The notes below the pieces were generated by a model. The model made no database searches. It had not been told where the DNA came from and saw only the letters and a program-made list of their open reading frames with translations. Of a stretch of DNA of 12,555 nucleotides, positions 1 to 6,518 are shown in pieces. Position numbers and translations under genes: made by a program. Origin of the DNA: Pseudomonadota bacterium (GTDB lineage Bacteria; Pseudomonadota; Alphaproteobacteria; Rhizobiales; Devosiaceae); the NCBI GenBank assembly GCA_023427545.1, contig JAEZBF010000131.1, positions 1 through 12,555 on the forward strand. Reading direction: 5' to 3'. Each line of letters starts with the position of its first letter. Position 1 is the first letter of the stretch.

Positions 1-1
1 G

Positions 2-367
2 CTGTCGCACCAGGTGCCCGACAACGCGCAGGGCGAACTGCAGGGAGCCGTCAATGCCGCCAACTCGCTGGCCACCATCATCGGCCCCCTCGCCGCGACA
101 CAGATCTTTGCCTATTTCACCTCGGCCGCGGATTCGCCGGGCTACTTCCCCGGAGCGCCGTTTCTAGCCGCCGGGATCTTGATCGCCGGAGCGGCGGCGC
201 TCTTTGTGTACACAGCCATCCGCTTCGACCTGATGCACCGCACCAGTGTGGCGAAGCACCCGCACATCCCCGAAATGGCGCCGCCCGGGCAGATCAACAT
301 CCCACCCCCCGATGAAGATGCGGATGATGGCAAGGGCAATGGCAATGGACATCCGCCCGGCCACTGA
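2..367 (+). CDS. TetA-like MFS transporter, C-terminal part (5' truncated by window)
   Basis: The 3' end of a major facilitator superfamily inner-membrane transporter, most like the TCR/TetA proton-antiport drug-efflux group. The frame is open from base 2, so the start and about ten transmembrane helices lie outside the window. The visible part begins with a loop containing GELQGAVNAANSLATIIGP, which resembles the conserved 'QG.LQG....L.S...I.GP' stretch before helix 11 of TetA-type carriers. Two hydrophobic segments follow, about residues 22-40 and 54-76 of the visible part, matching helices 11 and 12. The protein ends in a hydrophilic tail of about 40 residues rich in Pro, Asp, Gly and Asn (PPPDEDADDGKGNGNGHPPGH region), probably cytoplasmic. 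The next gene starts inside this tail, so the two are probably co-transcribed. The substrate cannot be told from the fragment; family confidence is good, tetracycline specificity is not implied. Confidence 0.8.
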   Translation: MSHQVPDNAQGELQGAVNAANSLATIIGPLAATQIFAYFTSAADSPGYFPGAPFLAAGILIAGAAALFVYTAIRFDLMHRTSVAKHPHIPEMAPPGQINIPPPDEDADDGKGNGNGHPPGH

Positions 368-833
368 GGCCGACTGGCCGGCGATCTGGGCCATCCTCGA
401 GCCGATCATGCGCGAAGGCGAAACGCTCACCCTGCCCCGCGAGGGCAGCGAGGCGGACGCGCGCGCCTATTTCGCCTCTGCTGAAAAGACCAACTTCGTT
501 GCTGTCGAAGGCGGCGAGGTGATTGGCGCAAGCTACATTCGCGCCAATCAGCAGGGCGGCGGCGCGCATATCGCGAACTGCGGCTACATCACTGCGCGCC
601 CAGCGCGGGGCAAAGGCGTGGCTCGCGCGCTCTGCGAACACTCGATCGAGGTCTGCCGTAGCCGCGGGTTTCGCGGCATCCAGTTCAACTTCGTGGTCTC
701 GACGAACGCACCCGCGGTTCATCTCTGGCAGACTCTGGGCTTCTCCATTCTCACCCGCTTGCCCGGTGCATTCCACCACCCGCGGATCGGCTATGTCGAT
801 GCGTTGTTGATGTTCAAGTCGCTGACGGATTGA
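345..833 (+). CDS. GNAT family N-acetyltransferase (Mpr1-like type)
   Basis: A 162-residue cytoplasmic acetyl-CoA-dependent N-acetyltransferase of the GNAT fold. The N-terminus MDIRPATEADWPAI is a classical GNAT beta-1/alpha-1 start. The acetyl-CoA pyrophosphate loop (motif A) is RGKGVA at residues 88-93, preceded by the strand CGYITARPA. Motif B is NAPAVHLWQTLGF, residues 121-133. The late segments (FNFVVSTNAPAV, then LPGAFHHPRIGYVDALLM) resemble the Mpr1-like subgroup that acetylates small toxic amine compounds; the actual substrate is unknown. ATG 345 is chosen because AAGGG at 332-336 lies 8 bases upstream. ATGs at 312, 318, 324, 327 and 339 in the same frame have no well-spaced site. The gene overlaps the transporter end by 23 bases in another frame, which suggests translational coupling. 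Confidence 0.88.
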   Translation: MDIRPATEADWPAIWAILEPIMREGETLTLPREGSEADARAYFASAEKTNFVAVEGGEVIGASYIRANQQGGGAHIANCGYITARPARGKGVARALCEHSIEVCRSRGFRGIQFNFVVSTNAPAVHLWQTLGFSILTRLPGAFHHPRIGYVDALLMFKSLTD

Positions 834-882
834 CAGCTTCAACCAAACCGTTCTTACTTCGTTCTCCACGTCAGGAAGCGTC

Positions 883-1245
883 ATGCCCGAAACAAGAACC
901 TACCACGGCCGCTGCCACTGCTGCGGCGTGACATACGAAGCGACCACCGACCTTGGCTCATTGATGGATTGTAACTGCTCGCGTTGCCGGCGCCTCGGCT
1001 GGGTCATGCAACCCGTTCCGGCAGCGCAGTTCAGGCTGGTCAGCGGGGAGGACAGGGTGAAGACCTACCAGTTCAACACCCACCGGATCGAGCATTTGTT
1101 CTGCACCGTGTGCGGGATTGAATCGTACTCCCAAGGTCGGGATAAGGACGGCAACGTGGCCTACATGATCAACGTCAATTGCCTCGAGGACGGACCTGAG
1201 GTCGACCGCTCGACGATCATGCACTGGGACGGGCGAAGCGCCTGA
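883..1245 (+). CDS. GFA/Mss4-like zinc-binding protein
   Basis: A 120-residue protein of the GFA family (Mss4-like fold, named after glutathione-dependent formaldehyde-activating enzyme). The zinc-ligand pattern is clear: CHC at residues 11-13, C30-N-C32-x-x-C35 and C74-x-x-C77 followed by Gly. Most members of this family have no proven reaction, and the formaldehyde name should not be transferred without tests. The start is well supported: AGGAAG at 873-878 lies 4 bases before the ATG. It follows the acetyltransferase by 49 bases on the same strand, so it may be the last gene of the transporter-GNAT transcript, although an own promoter in the gap is possible. It converges on gnd, with 27 bases between the two stop codons. 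The protein is of normal length and looks intact. Confidence 0.85.
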   Translation: MPETRTYHGRCHCCGVTYEATTDLGSLMDCNCSRCRRLGWVMQPVPAAQFRLVSGEDRVKTYQFNTHRIEHLFCTVCGIESYSQGRDKDGNVAYMINVNCLEDGPEVDRSTIMHWDGRSA

Positions 1246-1272
1246 CGTCGCGCTCGGGTAGAGCCGTCGAGA

Positions 1273-2712
1273 CTACACCGAAGGCTTAGTTGCGTCGACC
1301 TGGATCGTTGCCGGCCAGGTGCCATGCTGGTCGGCCCCACGGCCGGCGATCTCGAAGCCATGTGCACCGAAGAAGTCGCGCAGCCCCTGGATCAGATTGG
1401 CGGTCCCAAGTCCCTGCCGGTAGCTGTCGAAGTAGGACAGCGCAGCGGAGAGGCAGATCAGCGGGAACTCACCCAATGCACCTGCCGCCACGGTCTTGCG
1501 CAGCGACGGATGCGCGTCCTTCATCAGCGTGATGAAATCGGGCACCATCAGCAGGTTGGTTGCACTTCCTTTCGCGTAGGCGGAGCTCATCTGGTCGAGG
1601 AATCGCGAACGGATGATGCAGCCCGCACGCCAGATTTTGGCGATCGTCGCCAGCGGCAGGTTCCAGCCGTTTTCCTCCGACGCCTTGGCCATCACCGCAA
1701 AGCCCTGAGCATAGGAAACGATCTTGCCGGCGAGCAGCGCCTTCTCTAGGTCGGCGAGCGGGATGTCTGCCTTGCCGCCACCCAGCTTCCCGTACACCGC
1801 TTCCGCCGCCAGGCGCTCGTCCTTGCGGGACGAAAGTGAGCGGGCAGCCACAGCCCCTTCGATAGCAGTGGCGGGAACCCCGAGCGTCTGCGCGGCAATG
1901 GCGGACCATACGCCCGTGCCCTTCTGGCCGGCCTTGTCGAGGATCAACTCGACGAGCGGCTGCCCGGTCGGTTTGTCGATCGCTGCGAGAACATGGCCGG
2001 TGATCTCGATGAGATAGGAGTTGAGCGGCCCCTGGTTCCACTGGCGGAACACCTCCGCCGCCGCGGCGGGGTCCATGCCGAGCCCGTCGCGCATGACGCC
2101 ATAGACCTCGGCGATCATCTGCATGTCGCCGTATTCGATGCCGTTGTGGATCGTCTTGACGAAGTGGCCCGCGCCTCCCTCCCCGAGATAGGCGCAACAG
2201 GGCTCGTCGTTGAACTTGGCACTGATCGCCTCGAGCACCGGCTGGGCGTTGTGCCACTGCTCCTTGGAGCCGCCCACCATGATCGAGGGACCGTGCCGGG
2301 CCCCCTCCTCGCCGCCCGAAACGCCGATCCCGAGATAGCCGATGCCCTTGCCCGCGAGGTAGGCGAAGCGACGGTTGGTGTCGGTGTAGAGCGAGTTGCC
2401 GCACTCCAGGATCGCGTCGCCGCGCTCAAGGAAGGGCAGCAGCTGCTCGATCATGTCGTCGACGGGTTTGCCCGCCTTGACCATGATGATCACCGAGCGC
2501 GGCCGCTTAATCGTCTGGATGAACTCGGCGAGATCGGCTTTTCCGAGCACTCGACTATCCAGCCCCTGCTCCTTCGCGGTGACGATGAAGTCGTCGATCC
2601 TGCTGGCCGTGCGGTTGTTGACTGCGACCGTGTAGCCCTTCTCGGCGATGTTCAGCGCCAGGTTGGAACCCATCACGGCTAGACCGATAAGGCCGATATC
2701 GGCTGACGACAT
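1273..2712 (-). CDS. gnd: 6-phosphogluconate dehydrogenase, decarboxylating
   Basis: Converts 6-phosphogluconate to ribulose 5-phosphate and CO2 with reduction of NAD(P)+; cytoplasmic homodimer of the oxidative pentose phosphate pathway. It is 479 residues, against 468 in E. coli. Visible motifs are the Rossmann loop GLAVMG (residues 10-15), NNRT (32-35) near the cofactor phosphate site, the substrate loop VSGGEEGARHG (from about 131), and the catalytic segment FVKTIHNGIEYGDMQ with Lys186, His189, Asn190 and Glu193. The family signature follows (LDKAGQKGTG, about 258-267), with the C-terminal tail FFGAHGFE near the end. The start MSSADIGLIGL is chosen because CTCCCC at 2719-2724 reads GGGGAG on the coding strand, 6 bases ahead. 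An open frame extends further upstream but is not family-like. It is transcribed away from the gno-gntK operon. Confidence 0.97.
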   Translation of the reverse strand: MSSADIGLIGLAVMGSNLALNIAEKGYTVAVNNRTASRIDDFIVTAKEQGLDSRVLGKADLAEFIQTIKRPRSVIIMVKAGKPVDDMIEQLLPFLERGDAILECGNSLYTDTNRRFAYLAGKGIGYLGIGVSGGEEGARHGPSIMVGGSKEQWHNAQPVLEAISAKFNDEPCCAYLGEGGAGHFVKTIHNGIEYGDMQMIAEVYGVMRDGLGMDPAAAAEVFRQWNQGPLNSYLIEITGHVLAAIDKPTGQPLVELILDKAGQKGTGVWSAIAAQTLGVPATAIEGAVAARSLSSRKDERLAAEAVYGKLGGGKADIPLADLEKALLAGKIVSYAQGFAVMAKASEENGWNLPLATIAKIWRAGCIIRSRFLDQMSSAYAKGSATNLLMVPDFITLMKDAHPSLRKTVAAGALGEFPLICLSAALSYFDSYRQGLGTANLIQGLRDFFGAHGFEIAGRGADQHGTWPATIQVDATKPSV

Positions 2713-2791
2713 GCAGAGCTCCCCGGAAAACGCGGCGTATTGTGGCGCGACTTTTTGGCACGCGCGCCAGTTGATTGCCACCAGAAAAGCT

Positions 2792-2803
2792 GGTTCACGA
2801 ACC
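2792..2803. promoter_or_regulatory. Candidate operator: inverted repeat between gnd and gno
   Basis: A short inverted repeat, GGTTC-AC-GAACC, lies in the 158-base divergent region between the starts of gnd (2712) and gno (2871). A dyad between two divergent genes of one pathway is a plausible binding site for a shared regulator. The arms are only 5 bases, no regulator gene is present in the window, and I see no convincing -35/-10 pair on either side. It does not match the GntR operator I know from E. coli. Low confidence. Confidence 0.2.
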
Positions 2804-2870
2804 GGCGCTGGGAGCTGTTGGCAACGCCGATTCCGATGCACTAGGGTGGCTGCCCAACGAGGGATTGATC

Positions 2871-3641
2871 GTGGAATCGCTGTCGCTGTTTTCGCTCGCC
2901 GGCAGGCGCGCGCTGGTTACCGGTTCGAGCCGGGGGATCGGCATGGCAATCGCCCGTGCCCTGGCGGGCGCGGGAGCGGACATCGTGCTCAATGGGCGCG
3001 ATCAGGCAGCGCTTGGTGCCGCCGCCGAAAAGCTCGCCGGAGAGGGCGCGAATGTCCGCGCCGTTGCGTTCGACGTCACCGACCGCGACAGCGCCATCGA
3101 AGCGGTGGCCTGGATCGAAGCGGAGCTCGGGCCGGTCGATATCCTCGTCAACAACGCCGGGATGCAGCATCGCTCACCGCTCGAAACCTTCCCCGCCGAT
3201 CGGTTCGAGGCGATGATGGATCTCAACATCACCTCGGTCTTTACGATGGGCCAGGTGGTGGCGCAGCGAATGATCCCGCGCGGGTTCGGACGCATCATCA
3301 ACATCTGCTCGCTGATGAGCGGGCTCGCCCGCCCCTCGATCGCCCCCTATGCGGCGTCCAAGGCGGCTGTCGCAAACCTCACGCGCGGTATGGCCGTCGA
3401 TTGGGCCAAGCACGGCATCAACGTCAACGGGATCGCCCCAGGGTATTTCAAGACCGAGCTCAACGCGGCTCTGATCGCCGACGAGACGTTCAACTCCTGG
3501 GTCGAACGGCGCACCCCCATGGGCAGGTGGGGCGAACTCGATGAGCTCGCCGGAGCCGCGATCTTCCTTGCTAGCCCCGCATCCAACTTCGTCAATGGAC
3601 ACATCCTCTATGTCGATGGCGCCTTCACCGCGACGGTATGA
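2871..3641 (+). CDS. gno: Gluconate 5-dehydrogenase-like SDR (5-ketogluconate reductase)
   Basis: A 256-residue classical short-chain dehydrogenase, close to E. coli IdnO/Gno, which interconverts 5-keto-D-gluconate and D-gluconate with NAD(P)H in the cytoplasm. The cofactor motif TGSSRGIG is at residues 17-24, NNAG at 94-97, and the catalytic set is Ser147, Tyr160, Lys164 (in INICS and PYAASK). IdnO-like stretches include IAPGYFKTEL, RTPMGRWGEL and FVNGHILYVDG. The start is GTG 2871: GAGGGA at 2859-2864 lies 6 bases upstream, and the protein then begins VESLSLFSLAGRRALVTG, like family members. An upstream ATG in the same frame gives an unrelated 32-residue extension. The next gene is a gluconokinase overlapping its 3' end, which supports gluconate as the product. 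Other 3-ketoacyl-type SDR activities are less likely but not excluded. Confidence 0.88.
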   Translation: MESLSLFSLAGRRALVTGSSRGIGMAIARALAGAGADIVLNGRDQAALGAAAEKLAGEGANVRAVAFDVTDRDSAIEAVAWIEAELGPVDILVNNAGMQHRSPLETFPADRFEAMMDLNITSVFTMGQVVAQRMIPRGFGRIINICSLMSGLARPSIAPYAASKAAVANLTRGMAVDWAKHGINVNGIAPGYFKTELNAALIADETFNSWVERRTPMGRWGELDELAGAAIFLASPASNFVNGHILYVDGAFTATV

Positions 3642-4152
3642 GCCGGCGCGCATCATCGTCGTGATGGGCGTGTCCTCATCGGGCAAGTCAACCATCGGCA
3701 AACGGCTCGCGGATGCGCTCGATGGGCCCTTCCTCGATGGTGACGGCTACCACCCGGCGGCCAACGTGGAAAAAATGCGGGCCGGTACGCCGCTGACCGA
3801 TACCGACCGCTGGCCATGGCTGGAGCGCCTCGCGGGAGCGCTGAAGGACGCCGCCGAGACCGATGGTCGAGCCATCGGCGCGTGCTCGGCACTCCGCCGC
3901 AGCTACCGCGACTATCTCACCAAGATCGCGGGCGAGCCGATCCTCTTCGTCTACCTCAAGGGCGACAAGGAGACGATCCGCCAGCGCATCGCCAGGCGCG
4001 TGCACGAGTATATGCCGGCCAGTCTGCTCGACAGCCAGTTCGCGACCCTCGAGGAGCCACAGGCGGACGAGAATGTATTGGAAGCCCCGATCGATGCCTC
4101 GGTCGAGACGATCGTCGCACGCCTAGTGGCCGAGCTGCGGCTGGGCGCCTAG
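3616..4152 (+). CDS. gntK: Gluconokinase
   Basis: Phosphorylates D-gluconate with ATP to 6-phosphogluconate, feeding gnd or the Entner-Doudoroff pathway; cytoplasmic. The protein has 178 residues (E. coli GntK 175). The P-loop GVSSSGKST is at residues 18-26, DGDGYHP at 41-47, then NVEKMRAGTPLTD.DRWPWL, CSALRRSYRDYL, YLKGDKETI and DSQFATLEEP.ADE, all characteristic of the GntK/IdnK family. The start is uncertain. ATG 3616 gives MAPSPRRYEPARIIVVMGV and overlaps gno by 26 bases in another frame. ATG 3610 adds two residues, and GTG 3661 or ATG 3664 would cut off part of the first strand. None has a clear ribosome binding site, so translation coupled to gno is likely. It converges on ogt and the two stop codons share CTAG at 4149-4152. 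Confidence 0.93.
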   Translation: MAPSPRRYEPARIIVVMGVSSSGKSTIGKRLADALDGPFLDGDGYHPAANVEKMRAGTPLTDTDRWPWLERLAGALKDAAETDGRAIGACSALRRSYRDYLTKIAGEPILFVYLKGDKETIRQRIARRVHEYMPASLLDSQFATLEEPQADENVLEAPIDASVETIVARLVAELRLGA

Positions 4153-4682
4153 AACGCGAAGGCGAGCTGCGTCGGCGGCTCGACCAACCGCACGCCCTCG
4201 AGCGCCAGCATGCGCAGCTTCGACTTCGCCCCACCCGGCGCCGAGAACCCGCCGGTTTTGCCCCCGCTTGCCAGCACACGATGACAGGGCACGATCAGCG
4301 GCACCGGGTTGCGGCCCAGCGCCTGCCCCACCGCCCGCGCGAGCCTCACATCACCGAGCCGCACCGCGATCTCGCCGTACGTGGTTGTCTCGCCCCAGCC
4401 GAGCTTGACGATGTCGGTATAGACCTGACGGTTGAACTCCGGAGCGGCCGCGAGATCGAGCGAAATGTGCGAGAAGTCGACCTCCTCGCCCCGCCCGTAG
4501 GCCTCGATCAGGTCCATCAGGAACCGCGGCAGCTGCGGCGGCGTGGCCGGATCGGCGATCCGCACCAGCCGGGCGACCGTTGCCGCCCGGTTCTCATCCG
4601 GCAGCAGGACGCGCCGCAGCCCCTCCCGCGACCAGGCGAGGCCGAAGCAGCCGATCTCCGTGTCGACGAGGCAGTAGCGCAT
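4149..4682 (-). CDS. ogt: Methylated-DNA-[protein]-cysteine S-methyltransferase
   Basis: A 177-residue suicide repair protein that moves the alkyl group from O6-alkylguanine (or O4-alkylthymine) in DNA to its own cysteine. The active-site motif PCHRV has Cys133, with Asn125 (RNPVPLIVPCHRV), the helix-turn-helix 'arginine finger' region ARAVGQAL around residues 115-122, Tyr102 in TYGEIA, and GGFSAPGGAKSKLRMLALE after the active site. There is no Ada-type N-terminal metal domain, so it is of the Ogt/MGMT class and not the inducible Ada regulator. The start ATG is preceded by AAGGAA (complement of 4688-4693), 5 bases ahead. It lies 42 bases downstream of the DUF1304 gene on the same strand and probably forms a two-gene operon. 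There is no room for a terminator before the convergent gntK. Confidence 0.95.
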   Translation of the reverse strand: MRYCLVDTEIGCFGLAWSREGLRRVLLPDENRAATVARLVRIADPATPPQLPRFLMDLIEAYGRGEEVDFSHISLDLAAAPEFNRQVYTDIVKLGWGETTTYGEIAVRLGDVRLARAVGQALGRNPVPLIVPCHRVLASGGKTGGFSAPGGAKSKLRMLALEGVRLVEPPTQLAFAF

Positions 4683-4724
4683 CGCGCTTCCTTACCCCGG
4701 TTCGCCGTGCGGGGCCAACCGCCT

Positions 4725-5078
4725 CTAGAGCAGCACCACTCCGGCGATCGCAATCGCTGCCGGCAGGGCTTGCACGAAGAGGATGTTGCGGCTCGCCGTC
4801 AGTCCGCCATAGAGCCCCGCAATCAGCACGCAGACGAGGAAGAACAGCATCACCCCTGCGCCGTCCGGCCGCCCCAGCCACAAACCCCAGAACAGGCCGG
4901 CTGACAGGAAGCCGTTGTAGAGCCCCTGGTTCGCGGCAAGCACCTTGGACTGCCGCGCGAACTCGGGCGTCATGTGGAACATCTTGTGTCCGGTCGGGGT
5001 GTCCCACAGCACCATCTCGATGACGAGGAACGCCGCCTGCAACAGCGCGACAATGGCAACGAGCAAAGCGGCAGCCAT
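4725..5078 (-). CDS. DUF1304 family integral membrane protein
   Basis: A 117-residue protein with four predicted transmembrane segments at about 2-24, 52-68, 74-93 and 99-117. The loop after the first helix (WDTPTGHKMFHMTPEF, then KVLAANQGLYNGFL) matches the conserved core of DUF1304, a family of small inner-membrane proteins without an established function. Start ATG at 5078 on the minus strand is chosen because TTCCCC (5085-5090) reads GGGGAA 6 bases ahead. A longer frame beginning at 5171 would add a non-conserved hydrophilic stretch and is rejected. It is followed by ogt after 42 bases, and diverges from the unknown gene at 5213 across a 134-base region in which I see no clear promoter motif. 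No role in DNA repair can be read from the sequence; the pairing with ogt is only positional. Confidence 0.87.
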   Translation of the reverse strand: MAAALLVAIVALLQAAFLVIEMVLWDTPTGHKMFHMTPEFARQSKVLAANQGLYNGFLSAGLFWGLWLGRPDGAGVMLFFLVCVLIAGLYGGLTASRNILFVQALPAAIAIAGVVLL

Positions 5079-5212
5079 GGCAGGTTCCCCGTGAACGCTT
5101 CGACCGTCGGCCGAGCACGCCCCGGCCTCAGTTACCACCAATGCGGCCGATGCCCGCAAGCATGTTTTCACCGTTCCTAGCTAGCATCGGCGAACTGGGC
5201 TGGGGGAATGGC

Positions 5213-5950
5213 ATGTCGGGACAGGACATCGTGCGCGGGCGGCGCGAGGGCATGCCAATGCCCAAGCCGAAGAAACCGGGTGGTGGCGGCGGCCTCGACA
5301 TGCTGCTCACCCTTGTCGCCGTAGTTGCGATCGGCGCCTGCGCTTACTTCGGCGTCAGCTATTGGCTCAGCCGCGCACCCACCCCCTCCTCCACCAATCC
5401 GCAGCCAATGGTGGCGCTCGTCAGCGATCGCGCCGATCTCGCCTGGACCGACGCGGACACCGACCGCTGCAAGCGCAAGGCGCGCGCCGAGAAACCTCAG
5501 GCAAACAAGGGCGACGCCGCGTTCGGCAATCGCACGGTGACCGAAGGCTTCGCGCAGCTCGCCACCATGGTCGAATGCCGCATCACCACGAAGTTCGAGC
5601 GCTTCTGCGATCCCGCCGAACGCACCGCGCTCGTTGCGGTGGTGAACGACTACCTCGCCCGTCTCGACATGCTCAACCTTGGCCTCGATGCGCAGGGCGC
5701 GCCGATGAAGGTAATGGGCAGCATGTTCGGCGGCGAAGTGGCGATGGGCGACGACATCTACCAGATGCAGAAGGACGCGACGTTGACCTTCATGGGGGGC
5801 TACCACAAGCGGGTGGTGGCCGCGATGAAGGCGCTGGCCCGCAAGGGACTTGTCTCGACCGCCGACTTCGACGCTGGCCTCCTCGGCGGCATTCCCGAGC
5901 GCATCGCCGAGATGCTCGATGTCAAGCCCGGTCCCAACCTCTGCGCCTGA
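5213..5950 (+). CDS. Unrecognised single-span membrane protein with periplasmic domain
   Basis: I do not recognise the family. The 245-residue product has a basic, Gly-rich N-terminus (RGRREG, KPKKPGGGGG), one hydrophobic segment at about residues 29-52, then a Pro/Ser linker and a domain of about 185 residues. Positive charge before the segment predicts N-in, C-out topology. The outer domain has four cysteines (86, 122, 132, 244), enough for two disulfides, and helical-looking stretches such as RTALVAVVNDYLARLDML and the segment around 195-213. ATG 5213 is chosen because GGGGGA at 5202-5207 lies 5 bases upstream; an upstream ATG at 5141 adds 24 residues without a good site. It is probably expressed with the two envelope genes downstream (gaps of 77 and 65 bases). 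Sustained codon bias and the ribosome binding site argue for a real gene. Confidence 0.8.
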   Translation: MSGQDIVRGRREGMPMPKPKKPGGGGGLDMLLTLVAVVAIGACAYFGVSYWLSRAPTPSSTNPQPMVALVSDRADLAWTDADTDRCKRKARAEKPQANKGDAAFGNRTVTEGFAQLATMVECRITTKFERFCDPAERTALVAVVNDYLARLDMLNLGLDAQGAPMKVMGSMFGGEVAMGDDIYQMQKDATLTFMGGYHKRVVAAMKALARKGLVSTADFDAGLLGGIPERIAEMLDVKPGPNLCA

Positions 5951-6027
5951 GGGCCTGACGCCGCCCCAGCGGAACCGCAGTCCAGCCGCCGGCGTTCCTG
6001 GCCGTCAGCCAAAGGAGCGTCATCACC

Positions 6028-6453
6028 ATGGCCATGTCCCGATCGCTAGCCCGCTTCAGCCCCTTCCACGATCCGCGCCACGACACGCTGAGCTACCAGA
6101 TCGCCGAGTTGTCGCGTGACCTCAAGCCGATCGCCCGTTTGCTCTCTCGCCGTGGCGGTGAGGCGCTGTACGAGGCCCGTCATTCCGCGGGGGAACTCGC
6201 GAGCGACGTCGCCCGGCGCGGCGGCACTGCCCTGCAGGAAGCCTCGCACTCGGCCGGCGAGCTTGCGCAAACCGCAGGCGAGTTGGCGCACGACATGGTC
6301 GAGCGGCTCACCCCGGTTGCCCGCCAGGCAGCCCGAGAGATCGGCCAGCGCGCCCAGTACGCGGGCCAGGCGCTCCGCAGCGATCCCCTGCCCGCCGTGG
6401 TTGCGCTCGGCACCGCAGCCCTGCTCGCATCGCTCCTGTTGCGCCGCCGCTGA
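6028..6453 (+). CDS. YqjD/ElaB-like tail-anchored membrane protein with internal repeats
   Basis: A 141-residue protein: long, Ala/Arg/Glu-rich helical region followed by a C-terminal hydrophobic anchor (SDPLPAVVALGTAALLASLLL, about 118-138) ending in RRR. This plan resembles the DUF883/ElaB-YqjD-type proteins, which in E. coli sit in the inner membrane by their C-terminus and have been linked to ribosome association in stationary phase. The assignment rests on architecture and the 'DP..AV..G.A...' anchor pattern, not on a diagnostic motif. The middle carries two copies of a 22-residue unit, RRGG(E/T)AL(Y/Q)EA(R/S)HSAGELA, from residues 41 and 63, and a further AGELA at 83-87. AAGGAG at 6012-6017 lies 10 bases before ATG 6028; ATG 6034 is the alternative. 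An apolipoprotein-like amphipathic helix is another reading. Confidence 0.75.
   Translation: MAMSRSLARFSPFHDPRHDTLSYQIAELSRDLKPIARLLSRRGGEALYEARHSAGELASDVARRGGTALQEASHSAGELAQTAGELAHDMVERLTPVARQAAREIGQRAQYAGQALRSDPLPAVVALGTAALLASLLLRRR
6148..6279 (+). repeat. Two in-frame 66-base repeat units in the YqjD-like gene
   Basis: Two adjacent 66-base units encode residues 41-62 and 63-84. At protein level 14 of the first 18 positions are shared (RRGG, AL, EA, HSAGELA), while the DNA differs mainly at third codon positions. This indicates an old duplication kept by selection on the protein and not a recent slippage event. A third partial AGELA follows 7 residues after the second, in step with a heptad. 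Confidence 0.7.
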
Positions 6454-6518
6454 TCGAGCCCGCAACGCGAAATTAACCGCCGGACGGCAGGCTCTGGGCA
6501 AAGTCCCGGAGCTGCCGC

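Noticed and set aside
1244..1268. Interrupted hairpin GACG..GCTC-loop-GAGC.CGTC between the GFA gene and gnd
   Set aside because: The stem is broken by a four-base bulge and there is no T-run, so I would not call it a terminator.
1993..2682. Long open frame of about 230 codons on the plus strand inside gnd
   Set aside because: It lies antisense to a perfectly conserved gnd and its protein has no family features; long antisense frames are expected where third codon positions are mostly G or C.
3816..4904. Open frame of about 360 codons on the plus strand across gntK, ogt and the DUF1304 gene
   Set aside because: It overlaps three well-supported genes, two of them antisense, and its product is Arg/Pro-rich low-complexity sequence without any motif.
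5079..5212. Promoters in the divergent region between DUF1304 and the unknown gene
   Set aside because: A TTTTCA near 5165 and a TAGCAT near 5182 are spaced only 11 bases apart; no acceptable -35/-10 pair on either strand.
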